Positions 55,659 to 63,705 are shown, counted from the first letter of the stretch. The stretch: DNA of 64,000 nt from Bacteroidota bacterium (GCA_029237825.1 JAQZBQ010000003.1:102001-166000), one strand, 5' to 3'. Program-made: numbers and translations. Notes: generated by a model from the sequence alone, not told the origin.

Positions 55659-56381
55659 TTAAATCAGATTGATTTTGCGTAAGAGCTCCTTTTTATACTG
55701 TTCGCCGATTGGCAACGGGTGCTTTCCGATATAGGCTGTTCCCTCTTCAATATTATCGATATGATTTAATGAAGTTAAGTAAGAGCGATGAAGCCGGTAG
55801 AATTTATCTGCAGGAAGTTTTTCTTCCATACCTTTTAATGTGATATGAACCGTTAAACGTGTATCGTTCGTGAAAATATTTACATAGTCGCCAAGGGCCT
55901 GAACATAAATAATATCTTTGATTTTAACTTTAGTAAGTAAAGAATTGGAACGTACAAAAATGTAATCTTTTTCTTTTCCACTCACTTCAACTTTTGGATT
56001 TTTACCTTCGAATAATTCCTTCGCTCTGTCAATAGCAACCATGAAACGTGAAAGGGTTACAGGTTTGATGATATAATCCGCAACATTTAACTCAAATGCT
56101 TCAACGGCATAATCCTGTTTGGATGTAATAAGAATGGTAATTGGTCTTTTTTCCAGGTTCTTCATTAATTCAATTCCTGTCATGCCTGGCATTTCAACAT
56201 CCAAAAAAACGAGATCAATATCTTCTTTTTTCAGATAATTAAAAGCTTCCATTGGAGTTTCACATTCTCCTTTCAGCTCCAGGAATTCAACCTGATCAAC
56301 CAATTGTTTTACCATTTCCCGTGACATTTTGTTATCGTCAACGATTATACATCTCATTTGTTTTGGTTTTTGTGTTTGCAT
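55659..56381 (-). CDS. LytTR-family response regulator (copy 1)
   Basis: 240 residues. A receiver domain (~8-130, acidic pair in IIVDDN, Asp in LVFLDVEMPGMTG, Lys in YIIKPV) precedes a LytTR DNA-binding domain (~140-238) with DYIFVRSNSLLTKVKI, IIYVQALGDYVNIF and FYRLHRSYLTSLNHI. LytTR proteins bind imperfect direct repeats about 21 bp apart. Its own promoter carries the island element, so it could control itself and the whole set; this is inference. It lies directly upstream of the giant kinase on the same strand, though the kinase has its own promoter. The alternative start MRCIIVDD is eight codons in. Confidence 0.93.
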   Translation of the reverse strand: MQTQKPKQMRCIIVDDNKMSREMVKQLVDQVEFLELKGECETPMEAFNYLKKEDIDLVFLDVEMPGMTGIELMKNLEKRPITILITSKQDYAVEAFELNVADYIIKPVTLSRFMVAIDRAKELFEGKNPKVEVSGKEKDYIFVRSNSLLTKVKIKDIIYVQALGDYVNIFTNDTRLTVHITLKGMEEKLPADKFYRLHRSYLTSLNHIDNIEEGTAYIGKHPLPIGEQYKKELLRKINLI

Positions 56382-56405
56382 ATTGAAATACTTTTAAATA
56401 CATGG

Positions 56406-56468
56406 CTAAACTATAACTTTTGTTTCATATTTTTCACTCCTTTCGATGAGATGCGATTAAAAATAGCC
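56406..56468 (-). promoter_or_regulatory. Island promoter element, LytTR gene 1
   Basis: On the minus strand: GGCTAT (56468-56463), 15 bp, ATCGAA, then TAGTTTAG (56413-56406) at 32 bp. The -7 box is off-consensus at one base. Confidence 0.6.
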
Positions 56469-56561
56469 AAAGCAGGAAACAGTTAGGGTGATAAACAACT
56501 GGAGTTTAAGAATTAAAATATTTCAATTTCTTTTTGTAACGGCAAACTATTTTTATTTTTT

Positions 56562-56624
56562 GGCTCTACAAAAGTTGCTTTTAACGAAATAACCCTGTTG
56601 TCCGGCGTGTAATGGATATTTTCG
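56562..56624 (+). promoter_or_regulatory. Island promoter element, sugar nucleotidyltransferase
   Basis: GGCTCT (56562-56567), 15 bp, AACGAA (56583-56588), then TATTTTCG (56617-56624) at 32 bp. The element for the divergent LytTR gene lies 94 bp away. Confidence 0.6.
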
Positions 56625-56657
56625 TTGTAATATAACAATCACCTAAACTCTATAATT

Positions 56658-57668
56658 ATGAAAATAATCGTTCCAATGGCTGGTATGGGAAAAAGAATGA
56701 GACCTCATACCTTTACAACACCAAAACCACTTCTTCCTATTGCCGGGAAATCAATTGTTCAACGCTTGGTTGAAGACATTGTAAGCGTATCAAATGAAAA
56801 GGTAGATGAGATTGCTTTTATCGTCAGTAATTTTGGTAAGGAAACGGAAGAAAAATTAAAAAAAATTGCGATCGATTTAAAAGCCAAAGCAAGTATATTT
56901 TACCAGGATGAAGCGCTTGGAACCGCGCATGCTATACTATGTGCAAAAGAAGCGCTTAAAGGCAAAGTAATCGTAGCATTTGCTGATACCCTATTTAAAG
57001 CGGATTTTAAGCTGGACGATTCAAAAGACGGAATCATATGGGTTCAAAAGGTTCAGGATCCGAGAGCGTTTGGTGTAGTAAAAATCAATGATAAAAACGT
57101 CATCACCGATTTCGTGGAAAAGCCTGAGGAATTTGTGTCAGATCTTGCCATTATAGGGATTTACTATTTTAAAGATGGGGAAAACTTAAAAAAAGAACTT
57201 CAATACCTATTAGATAATAATATCAAAGATAAAGGTGAATTTCAACTTACTAATGCCCTTGAGAATATGAAGAACAAAGGGCTGAAATTTACACCCGGAC
57301 AGGTAACAGAGTGGTTGGATTGTGGAAATAAAGACTCTACAGTTTACACCAACCAGCGAATACTTGAATTCAATAAGAAAGAAAGTTTGGTTTCCAAATT
57401 ACATACGTCTCATAATTCTGTGATCATCGAACCGTGTTATATTGGTGAAAATGTTACTTTAATCAATTCGGTAGTGGGTCCTTATGTTTCTATCGGAAAT
57501 AATTCGGTAATTGAAGACTCTATTATTAAAAATAGCCTGGTGCAAAACAACGCGAAAATTTCATCGGCCAATATCCGCAACTCGATGTTTGGAAATTATA
57601 CTGATTTTAAAAACCATTACTCAGAATTGAGTATGGGCGATTACAGTGTACAACACAGCAAACAATAA
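56658..57668 (+). CDS. Sugar-phosphate nucleotidyltransferase
   Basis: A 336-residue NDP-sugar pyrophosphorylase: sugar 1-phosphate + NTP gives NDP-sugar. The N-terminal signature MAGMGKRMRPHTFTTPKPLLP binds the nucleotide. FADTLF holds the metal Asp, VEKPEE the product-site Lys, and TEWLDCGNKDS follows. The C-terminal ~90 residues form a left-handed beta-helix (VTLINSVVGPYVSIGNNSVI). Which sugar and base are used is unknown. It sits between the two LytTR genes and is expressed from a shared-element promoter. Confidence 0.92.
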   Translation: MKIIVPMAGMGKRMRPHTFTTPKPLLPIAGKSIVQRLVEDIVSVSNEKVDEIAFIVSNFGKETEEKLKKIAIDLKAKASIFYQDEALGTAHAILCAKEALKGKVIVAFADTLFKADFKLDDSKDGIIWVQKVQDPRAFGVVKINDKNVITDFVEKPEEFVSDLAIIGIYYFKDGENLKKELQYLLDNNIKDKGEFQLTNALENMKNKGLKFTPGQVTEWLDCGNKDSTVYTNQRILEFNKKESLVSKLHTSHNSVIIEPCYIGENVTLINSVVGPYVSIGNNSVIEDSIIKNSLVQNNAKISSANIRNSMFGNYTDFKNHYSELSMGDYSVQHSKQ

Positions 57669-57686
57669 AAAAAAGAAAATATTAAA

Positions 57687-58385
57687 CTACAATAAATTGA
57701 GCTTCGCAAGAAGCTCTTTTTTGTATTGCTCACCAATAGGAATTGGTGTTTTTCCAATATATGCATCGTTCTCTTCAATCTTATCAATATGATCTATGGA
57801 AATGATGTAAGAACGGTGTAAACGGTAAAAACGACCAAAGGATAACTTCTCCTCAATACTTTTAAGTGTACAGTGTACAAGGTGCGTTTTATCTTTTGTG
57901 AATATCTTCACGTAATCTCCGTATGCCTGAACGTATAAAATATCACTTAATTTTATTTTTGCTAAAACAGAATTAGACCTCACAAAAATGTAATCCTGCT
58001 CTTTTTCATTAAACTCAATTTTTTTATCGGTACCCTCCGATATTTCCTTCGCCTTTTCAACGGCAACCATAAACCGCGCAAGAGAAACAGGTTTTAAAAT
58101 ATAATCCGCAACATTTAATTCAAACGCTTCAACTGCATATTCCTTTTTTGAACTTATTAATATAATAATTGGACGTTGCTTAAGGTTTTTAATCAATTCA
58201 ATACCTGTCATTCCTGGCATTTCGATATCGAGAAAAATCAGGTCGATGTGATTGGATTTTAAATAATTATACGCCTCCAACGGCGTAGAACATTCCTTCT
58301 TAACTTTCAGATAGGGTACCTGTTCAATCAACAGCATCAATGCTTTGCGTGCAACCAGGCTATCATCTACTACAATACAATCCAT
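57687..58385 (-). CDS. LytTR-family response regulator (copy 2)
   Basis: 232 residues, clearly similar over its full length to copy 1: receiver with CIVVDDS and LIFLDIEMPGMTG, the identical linker AFELNVADYI, and a LytTR domain with DYIFVRSNSVLAKIKL and FYRLHRSYIISIDHI ending PIPIGEQYKKELLAKLNLL. The two may bind the same or overlapping sites. Unlike copy 1, its promoter (TACTTTTG about 20-30 bp upstream of the ATG) lacks the shared element, so it could be the upstream or constitutive partner. It converges with the nucleotidyltransferase gene. Confidence 0.93.
   Translation of the reverse strand: MDCIVVDDSLVARKALMLLIEQVPYLKVKKECSTPLEAYNYLKSNHIDLIFLDIEMPGMTGIELIKNLKQRPIIILISSKKEYAVEAFELNVADYILKPVSLARFMVAVEKAKEISEGTDKKIEFNEKEQDYIFVRSNSVLAKIKLSDILYVQAYGDYVKIFTKDKTHLVHCTLKSIEEKLSFGRFYRLHRSYIISIDHIDKIEENDAYIGKTPIPIGEQYKKELLAKLNLL
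57699..57722 (+). terminator. Intrinsic terminator inside a convergent coding end
   Basis: GAGCTTC-GCAA-GAAGCTC plus TTTTTT (GNRA loop), 30 bp after the nucleotidyltransferase stop. It lies wholly inside the last codons of LytTR copy 2 on the other strand. Confidence 0.85.
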
Positions 58386-58454
58386 TTATTAAGTTTATAA
58401 ACAAAAGTAACAATTAATTTAAGATTCCAGTTACGCAAAAAAAATCAAGTCCGT

Positions 58455-58560
58455 AAAAAACAAAAAGTCAAAAGTAACCCGGTTTAAGCTTTCCTTTCCG
58501 GATCAGAAAGGAACAGAAATAAACCGGGAGCGGGTTAAAGTTCCCGTTGTTACTTTTGAC
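58455..58560 (-). ncRNA. Candidate structured RNA with closed three-way fold and T-tract
   Basis: A 12-bp outer stem, GTCAAAAGTAAC (58467-58478) with GTTACTTTTGAC (58549-58560), encloses two arms. The first is CCGGTTTA/TAAACCGG (58479-58486, 58520-58527) topped by TTCCTTTC/GAAAGGAA. The second is CGGG/CCCG (58531-58534, 58543-58546). On the minus strand the fold is followed by TTTTTGTTTTTT. It starts 27 bp after the YtxH stop, so it is either that gene's elaborate terminator or a small RNA with its own end. Confidence 0.6.
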
Positions 58561-58586
58561 AATTAGTTTTTAAACTCCAAGCAAGA

Positions 58587-58856
58587 TTACATGGAAGTTC
58601 CTTTTTTAAAATCGTGGGCACGTGATTTCCCGTGTTGAGCCATCGACTTCGTTTCCGATTTCACGTTTTCGAATTGATTAGTCATGGTACTCACTAAATC
58701 ATCGAACTTCTCTTTCAAAGCTCCGGTGTAATCTTCACTTTTTTTCATTAATTTTTTACGGGTTTCTGAACCCTTTTCTGGTGCCATTAAAACACCAACA
58801 AGTGCACCAACGGCTGCGCCGGCTAATACACCTAATACTACTTTTCCTGTGCTCAT
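58587..58856 (-). CDS. YtxH-domain protein
   Basis: 89 residues. One Gly/Ala-rich membrane segment (VVLGVLAGAAVGALVGVLMAPEKG, 6-29) with the YtxH GxLxGxxxAPxxGxxxR pattern, followed by an amphipathic Lys/Glu helix. Homologues are general-stress or envelope-linked small proteins of unproven action. It is a one-gene unit with the shared promoter element upstream and the structured element downstream. Confidence 0.9.
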   Translation of the reverse strand: MSTGKVVLGVLAGAAVGALVGVLMAPEKGSETRKKLMKKSEDYTGALKEKFDDLVSTMTNQFENVKSETKSMAQHGKSRAHDFKKGTSM

Positions 58857-58889
58857 GATTTCTATTTTTTATTTTGTTTATATTCGTAT

Positions 58890-58952
58890 TAAAATTACTG
58901 CCGGTTTTAAACAATCTTTATGAAAATCGTTTAAAGCGATTTTTCGTCAGCT
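58890..58952 (-). promoter_or_regulatory. Island promoter element, YtxH gene
   Basis: On the minus strand: AGCTGA (58952-58947), 15 bp, AACGAT, then TAATTTTA (58897-58890) at 32 bp. Confidence 0.58.
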
Positions 58953-58963
58953 AAAAAATGAAT

Positions 58964-59842
58964 TTAGCTTTTCACGATAACCAGGTACTTGGAAGCGCTC
59001 CAAAACTTGACCGGATCCGTAATAATAAGGTTCTTAATAAGACTCTTGTTTTGTAAATCCCTGTCGAGTGTATATGAATTCTTGGGATGTGTAGTTATAA
59101 TAGTTGCACCACTATTCACTGGAATGGTCGAACATTTTGTGTAGTCGATGCAATTAAATTTCTCCTGATCGAAGTTATCACTCAAGGTTGCCATTCTTCC
59201 AAATCCAAGCAGACCACCTTTGCGATCAATTAATTTAGCATCCAAAAGTTCCCGGGATTTTCCAACAACATAATATGCGGTATGAATGGATTTTAACTGA
59301 TCTTGTATTCTGTAGCTTTTGGATTGGCTGGAATTCAAGAGGGTGTCAATCGTATTTTTTAATACTGCAACTTCAAGATCCAAAAACGCCAGACGTTCAT
59401 TTAATTCAAGAAGCTCTTGATTTTTCCGTAATAACTGCTTGTTAAGGATGGCTACCGACTCTCTCAAGTGCTTATTACTATTCTCCGTATTTGAGAGTTT
59501 ACGTTTTAGACTGTCTAACCTCGAAACATTCTCCGTCATTAAAAGATTGATCGATTGGATCTCCTCTAAAATTCGGGTCTTTTGACTTAACTTTAAGTCT
59601 CTTTCAGTCCTGTCAGTATTTAAGAATATTATATTCTGTTTAACGGCCACCGAATCGAGATTACGCTGAATTTCATTAAATGCAATAATGAATTGGTTAA
59701 TGGATTCCTGATCCTGCTTTTGAATGAGTAATAAAGAATCTTTTTCACGCTCACTCCCGGAGATATGAGAACTATTATTGCAAGCCTGTGAAATAACTGC
59801 AATAAAAAAAATTGATGAATAAAATTTCAATTTAGAGTACAT
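58964..59842 (-). CDS. Coiled-coil lipoprotein
   Basis: 292 residues. A lipoprotein signal peptide with lipobox ISQAC (Cys ~21) precedes a long coiled coil (~35-185, e.g. LRESVAILNKQLLRKNQELL) and a C-terminal globular part (~190-290) with YYVVGKSRELLDAKLIDRKG, IPVNSGATIITTHPKNSY and SASKYLVIVKS. The latter form recurs in Bacteroidota envelope proteins of unknown function. It is third in the 62018-58964 unit behind the PorE-like protein and a 51-residue gene, so an envelope-spanning role is likely. Confidence 0.85.
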   Translation of the reverse strand: MYSKLKFYSSIFFIAVISQACNNSSHISGSEREKDSLLLIQKQDQESINQFIIAFNEIQRNLDSVAVKQNIIFLNTDRTERDLKLSQKTRILEEIQSINLLMTENVSRLDSLKRKLSNTENSNKHLRESVAILNKQLLRKNQELLELNERLAFLDLEVAVLKNTIDTLLNSSQSKSYRIQDQLKSIHTAYYVVGKSRELLDAKLIDRKGGLLGFGRMATLSDNFDQEKFNCIDYTKCSTIPVNSGATIITTHPKNSYTLDRDLQNKSLIKNLIITDPVKFWSASKYLVIVKS

Positions 59843-59871
59843 GTTGTGTTTTTGAGTACTGGTTATGGATC

Positions 59872-60027
59872 TTATCCTCTTTTGTGAGGATGTTCATGTT
59901 TCTTCTTCTCTGGGTCTAATTCGCTTTGGTCATCCTTTAATCGATCCGATAATTCAGGATACATCTTTTTAATTTGTCGTTTTAAAACCGCTAACCGCTC
60001 AAGAAGCTTTTCCTGCAATTCGTCCAT
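59872..60027 (-). CDS. 51-residue charged protein
   Basis: My own translation gives MDELQEKLLERLAVLKRQIK as the opening and HEHPHKRG as the end. It is one amphipathic helix followed by an acidic, then a His/Lys-rich tail. It starts 2 bp after the stop of the PorE-like gene and ends 29 bp before the lipoprotein gene, so it is positioned as the middle gene of an operon. No family recognised; it could be a small adaptor helix. Confidence 0.62.
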   Translation of the reverse strand: MDELQEKLLERLAVLKRQIKKMYPELSDRLKDDQSELDPEKKKHEHPHKRG

Positions 60028-60029
60028 GG

Positions 60030-62018
60030 CTATTTTATATCTGTAATTTTAAATTCAATTCGTTGATTTAACTGTCGCACCGTTGGAGAATAGCTTTCTC
60101 CTGTTTTTTTTGAGGTGTAAAATGTTTGGTCAGCGCATCCATCGAATGATAACCTTTCCTTTTTAATTCCTTTGTCAACCAGATAACCTACTACCGCAGC
60201 TGCACGGTTTTTAGATAATTTCAAATTATAATCGTCTGCATTGGCGGCATCAACATACCCCACGATTTCAGCTGACACTTTTGGATGAGTCACCAGAAAT
60301 TCATAAAGGCGATTCAATTCCAATTTAGAATTTGGTCCAAAAGATTCACTATCAAAATTAAAGAATATGTTGTTAAGCGTAACGCTTGATCCCGGCGCAA
60401 TAGGAGGGAGTTTAATAGACTTTACAATCTCATTATAATCATCTGCCTTCGAAACATATCGGTTCTCAGTGTAAAATAAAAATCCATCCGCTTCATAGGT
60501 AATATTGTGGCTTTTGCCTGGTTCCAGGATGAATAAGTATTTCCCGCTTACTTCATTCGGGTAAAAGATTCCTTCGAGTTCGTGGGAATGGTTATCAAAA
60601 ACTGTAATTTTAACATTCTTAGCTACCAAAGAATTATTATCAGTGATTAAACCTTTTTGAAGCGCAAGCGAATTATCTGTTACATCAGTGTAGGTGATCA
60701 TATAATTATCCTTTTCCCCGAAGCCTCCGTCTCTTATTGAAGAGTAGTAAGCTGTTTTTTTATCCGGAGATAAATAATAGAACGCTTCATCATCAGGCGA
60801 ATTTATCGGATATCCAACATTTATAGGTTCCGACCATTTTCCACTTTCGAGAAGTGAACTTTCAAAAATGTCGAAACCACCCATTGTTTCATGCCCATTA
60901 GAAGTAAAGTAGAGTGTTGACCCATCTGGATGTAAAAAAGGCGCGTCTTCATCATACATTGTATTAATCTCTGGCCCAAGATTTACAGCTTTTCCCCATT
61001 CGCCATCAGCGTTCTTCTCGCTTTTATAAATATCAGTTCCGCCATAACCACCGGGGCGATCGCTTGTAAAATACAATACCCTTCCATTCGCGGCAATAAA
61101 TGCGCTGGGCTCCCATGATTTGCTATTGATATGCGAGTTCAGCTTTTTAGGAACCGACCATCTCGATCCTTGCAACCTGGTTGAATAAATATTTCCGTCC
61201 CCTTTATCATCTTTAAATATTAAAATTTCCTGCCCATCAGATGAAATACACACTGCTCCATCATTATCAACCGTGTTGATAGGAACGCCCATATTTTCGG
61301 CCGGTCCCCAAACAGAATCTTTTTTACGGGAAATATATACATCCTCAAAATATTTACCACCGTCATAAGTGTGCCCCCCAATATTAGTTGGCCTCCCTGT
61401 TGTGAAAAGCATTGTACTCATATCTGCTGTGAAAACAGGCGCATAATCTGCGAACTGTGAATTCACTGCTGGGCCCATATTTTTAATGCTAACGTTTACC
61501 GGACGTAATACCAAGCGTTTGGCGGTGTAACACATATCAATTTGCCTGTTGGTTTCACGAATCACTTCTGTTTCTTTTATTTTCGCCGATTTTAAAAGCT
61601 GCTTGAATTTTTTATATGCAGAAATCGCTTCATCAAATTTACCTGTGAGATGATACGCTTCACCCAACAGCATATAAGTTAAAAGTGGAGCGTGGCTCTC
61701 ATCCAAGGATCCATCATCATAAATATGAGTTACAAATGCGGAAGCCTTTTCAAGAAAATAAATTGCTTTCTCTTTCTTTTTAAGCCTTAAATAGCATTCA
61801 CCGAGCTTATAACACAGGTTATAGTTATTGTTATCCTGTTCATAAAGTCGGTTATAAATACGTAAGGCCTCCGTATAATTATCGTGTCTCAGATAATTTT
61901 CAGCAATGGCAAATTGCTTAAAAAGCTCTGGCGTGTTCTTTTTAGAGTGTCCGTTTTTTGAAAATAGAACGGATATATTAAGTATAAAAAGAAGAAGAAT
62001 CAGGTTTAAATTTTTCAT
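60030..62018 (-). CDS. TPR-PD40-OmpA envelope protein (PorE-like)
   Basis: 662 residues. Signal peptide (MKNLNLILLLFILNISVLFS), TPR helices (~30-150), a PD40 beta-propeller (~170-430: AFIAANGRVLYFTSDRPGGYG, FLHPDGSTLYFTSNGHETMG), a regulatory-like strand domain (~445-515) and a complete OmpA peptidoglycan-binding domain (~540-660, NNIFFNFDSESFGPNSKLEL ... NLKLSKNRAAAVVGYL). The order matches PorE-type proteins linked to T9SS, which anchor to murein. It is first of a three-gene unit. The paralogue at 13315-15180 has a decayed OmpA end. Confidence 0.9.
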   Translation of the reverse strand: MKNLNLILLLFILNISVLFSKNGHSKKNTPELFKQFAIAENYLRHDNYTEALRIYNRLYEQDNNNYNLCYKLGECYLRLKKKEKAIYFLEKASAFVTHIYDDGSLDESHAPLLTYMLLGEAYHLTGKFDEAISAYKKFKQLLKSAKIKETEVIRETNRQIDMCYTAKRLVLRPVNVSIKNMGPAVNSQFADYAPVFTADMSTMLFTTGRPTNIGGHTYDGGKYFEDVYISRKKDSVWGPAENMGVPINTVDNDGAVCISSDGQEILIFKDDKGDGNIYSTRLQGSRWSVPKKLNSHINSKSWEPSAFIAANGRVLYFTSDRPGGYGGTDIYKSEKNADGEWGKAVNLGPEINTMYDEDAPFLHPDGSTLYFTSNGHETMGGFDIFESSLLESGKWSEPINVGYPINSPDDEAFYYLSPDKKTAYYSSIRDGGFGEKDNYMITYTDVTDNSLALQKGLITDNNSLVAKNVKITVFDNHSHELEGIFYPNEVSGKYLFILEPGKSHNITYEADGFLFYTENRYVSKADDYNEIVKSIKLPPIAPGSSVTLNNIFFNFDSESFGPNSKLELNRLYEFLVTHPKVSAEIVGYVDAANADDYNLKLSKNRAAAVVGYLVDKGIKKERLSFDGCADQTFYTSKKTGESYSPTVRQLNQRIEFKITDIK

Positions 62019-62036
62019 GGCTATACATTTTACCCA

Positions 62037-62100
62037 CTAAATTACTTTCAGGCTAAGAGGTGATTAATAGATTTTCGTTAATACGGTAAATTGCATAGCT
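62037..62100 (-). promoter_or_regulatory. Island promoter element, PorE-like unit
   Basis: On the minus strand: AGCTAT (62100-62095), 15 bp, AACGAA, then TAATTTAG (62044-62037) at 33 bp. The rest of the 342-bp gap to 62361 (62101-62258) shows nothing I can name. Confidence 0.6.
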
Positions 62101-62258
62101 TAATAATAAAATTGTATTGTCACACTGCCTGAAACCCTTACACACCCAATGATACCAAGGCGTTTATATACATCGGTGATAAATTAAAAAGGCGCAAACA
62201 GAAGTAAAGTTTGAAAAATATAAGAATCAGATTTTTCAAATCAGGATTTACGATTGTT

Positions 62259-62322
62259 AGCTACTGAAAACGAATTGTAAGCGAAATATTACTGGTAACG
62301 GTTTAGGCGCTGACTAATTTTG
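62259..62322 (+). promoter_or_regulatory. Island promoter element, outer-membrane barrel gene
   Basis: AGCTAC (62259-62264), 15 bp, AGCGAA (62280-62285), then TAATTTTG (62315-62322) at 33 bp. Confidence 0.65.
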
Positions 62323-62360
62323 AATCATAAATCAAAAATGTTAACTAAAAAAACAAGATC

Positions 62361-63176
62361 ATGAACTCAAAAATGAAACTAGGAACGGTGATAGCGGTGA
62401 CAACGCTATTATCTATGACCGCAAAAGCACAAGTGACTGATACGGTAAAAGTAATTAAAGAAACAGTTATACAACACGACACTGTAATTAAAGAAGTAGC
62501 GCCTCCTACCCCACCTACTCCTCCAGCTCCACCAGTAGAACCAGAAACCGCTAAGAAAGATGAACGCCCTCCATTAAGGCATGGTGAATTTGGTGTACGA
62601 TATATGCCAACATTCTCTACTTTGCGTTTTAGAAACCAGTATGATAACGAGATTCAGGGTGAAGTTTCGATGAGCCACGGATTCGGAATTATGTTAGGAG
62701 CTAACTTTACAAAAAATATCGGTTTACAGGCAGAACTAAGTTACCTTGAAATCTCTCAAAGATATAAGGACCAAAGCCTGGAACGTCGTGTTGATGTAAG
62801 CTACTTAAACATTCCGGTATTATTGTCGTTAAATACCGACAAAACGAGAATTGTGAATCTGAACTTTGTAGCAGGTCCTCAATTTGGTGTTAATATCGGG
62901 TCCAGCATCAGTACTTCTGAAACTGAAAACACGGAAACAGTTAGAGCTACAGTTGGTGCTTCAGGAACAGACATCGGGTTAGCGTACGGTACAGGATTAG
63001 AAATTGCATTAAATAAACACCATACGTTCAGACTTGATTTTGGTTACAGAGGGTTTTATGGTTTAGTTGACGGAAATGCCGACCAAACATCAAAAAATCC
63101 CGACACGTATAATGTGTTAATCAGAACATCCAGACAAACACAAGGTGCGTATGCGGGATTAACCCTTTGTTTCTAA
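62361..63176 (+). CDS. Outer-membrane beta-barrel protein with Pro-rich linker
   Basis: 271 residues. The signal peptide is cleaved near AKAQ (~24). A linker (~27-75) carries Val/Lys pairs and a PPTPPTPPAPPVEPE stretch. A beta-barrel of the porin_6/opacity type (~80-271) follows, with HGEFGVRYMPTFSTLRF, FTKNIGLQAELSYLEIS and the terminal strand TQGAYAGLTLCF. The linker could span to or through peptidoglycan. It is a one-gene unit with the shared promoter and a strong terminator. Confidence 0.88.
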   Translation: MNSKMKLGTVIAVTTLLSMTAKAQVTDTVKVIKETVIQHDTVIKEVAPPTPPTPPAPPVEPETAKKDERPPLRHGEFGVRYMPTFSTLRFRNQYDNEIQGEVSMSHGFGIMLGANFTKNIGLQAELSYLEISQRYKDQSLERRVDVSYLNIPVLLSLNTDKTRIVNLNFVAGPQFGVNIGSSISTSETENTETVRATVGASGTDIGLAYGTGLEIALNKHHTFRLDFGYRGFYGLVDGNADQTSKNPDTYNVLIRTSRQTQGAYAGLTLCF

Positions 63177-63193
63177 AAGAACATCCCATTACG

Positions 63194-63226
63194 AAAAAAG
63201 CATTTACCCCAGGTAAATGCTTTTTT
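63194..63226. terminator. Bidirectional terminator
   Basis: AAAAAAGCATTTACC-CCA-GGTAAATGCTTTTTT: a perfect stem between convergent genes. It touches the stop codon of the receiver gene at 63226. Confidence 0.93.
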
Positions 63227-63705
63227 TATGCTTTAGCCATTCCTAAAGTAAACCTACTCCTTGGAGGCCGTTCAAACTTTTTTTCCATGATCATTGAAAT
63301 TACAGACTTAAGCACTCTTTTAAGATCAGAGAGGTTTGATTTAGGTACAAAATAATGCGCCTTATTTTTATAAAGCTCATCTGCTACCAGTTCTGGTAAA
63401 GGAGTCGAATATATAATTACTGGAAGGTTTTGAAGGAGTTTATTGAGCTTAATGGCTTTTAAACATTCTGACCCATTGATTCTTGGCATATTAATATCTA
63501 AAAATAAAACGTCGGGCAATTTAACCGTGTTCATATTTAGAAAAGTCAGTAGCCTTTCGCCATCTTCTACTGTTGTGAGTTGGGTAGGGAATGAAAGACT
63601 GTCTAATGCCTCATTGAAGAAAAATCGATCTTCACGGTTATCGTCTGCCAATAGTATGTGGATTTTATCTGCATTTCTTTTATGTGGATGTTTTGTACCT
63701 GGCAT
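63226..63705 (-). CDS. Rcp1-type single-domain response regulator
   Basis: 159 residues. The receiver (~15-140) has acidic residues in LLADDNREDRFFF, the phosphoacceptor in VLFLDINMPRING, the Ser/Thr in VIIYSTP and the Lys in YFVPKSN. This layout fits the Rcp1 branch, usually partnered with soluble sensor kinases. The basic C-terminal tail (KKFERPPRSRFTLG) is unusual. It lacks the shared promoter element and lies just outside the block that carries it. Confidence 0.9.
   Translation of the reverse strand: MPGTKHPHKRNADKIHILLADDNREDRFFFNEALDSLSFPTQLTTVEDGERLLTFLNMNTVKLPDVLFLDINMPRINGSECLKAIKLNKLLQNLPVIIYSTPLPELVADELYKNKAHYFVPKSNLSDLKRVLKSVISMIMEKKFERPPRSRFTLGMAKA

Noticed and set aside
58386..58466. 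Shared promoter element for LytTR copy 2
   Set aside because: A good TACTTTTG box exists, but the bases 32-33 bp upstream are a T-run, with no ANCGAA and no RGCTAT.
58467..58560. MITE or small transposon remnant with 12-bp terminal inverted repeats
   Set aside because: No target-site duplication flanks it, and the nested internal arms fit RNA folding better. It cannot be fully excluded without searching for further copies.
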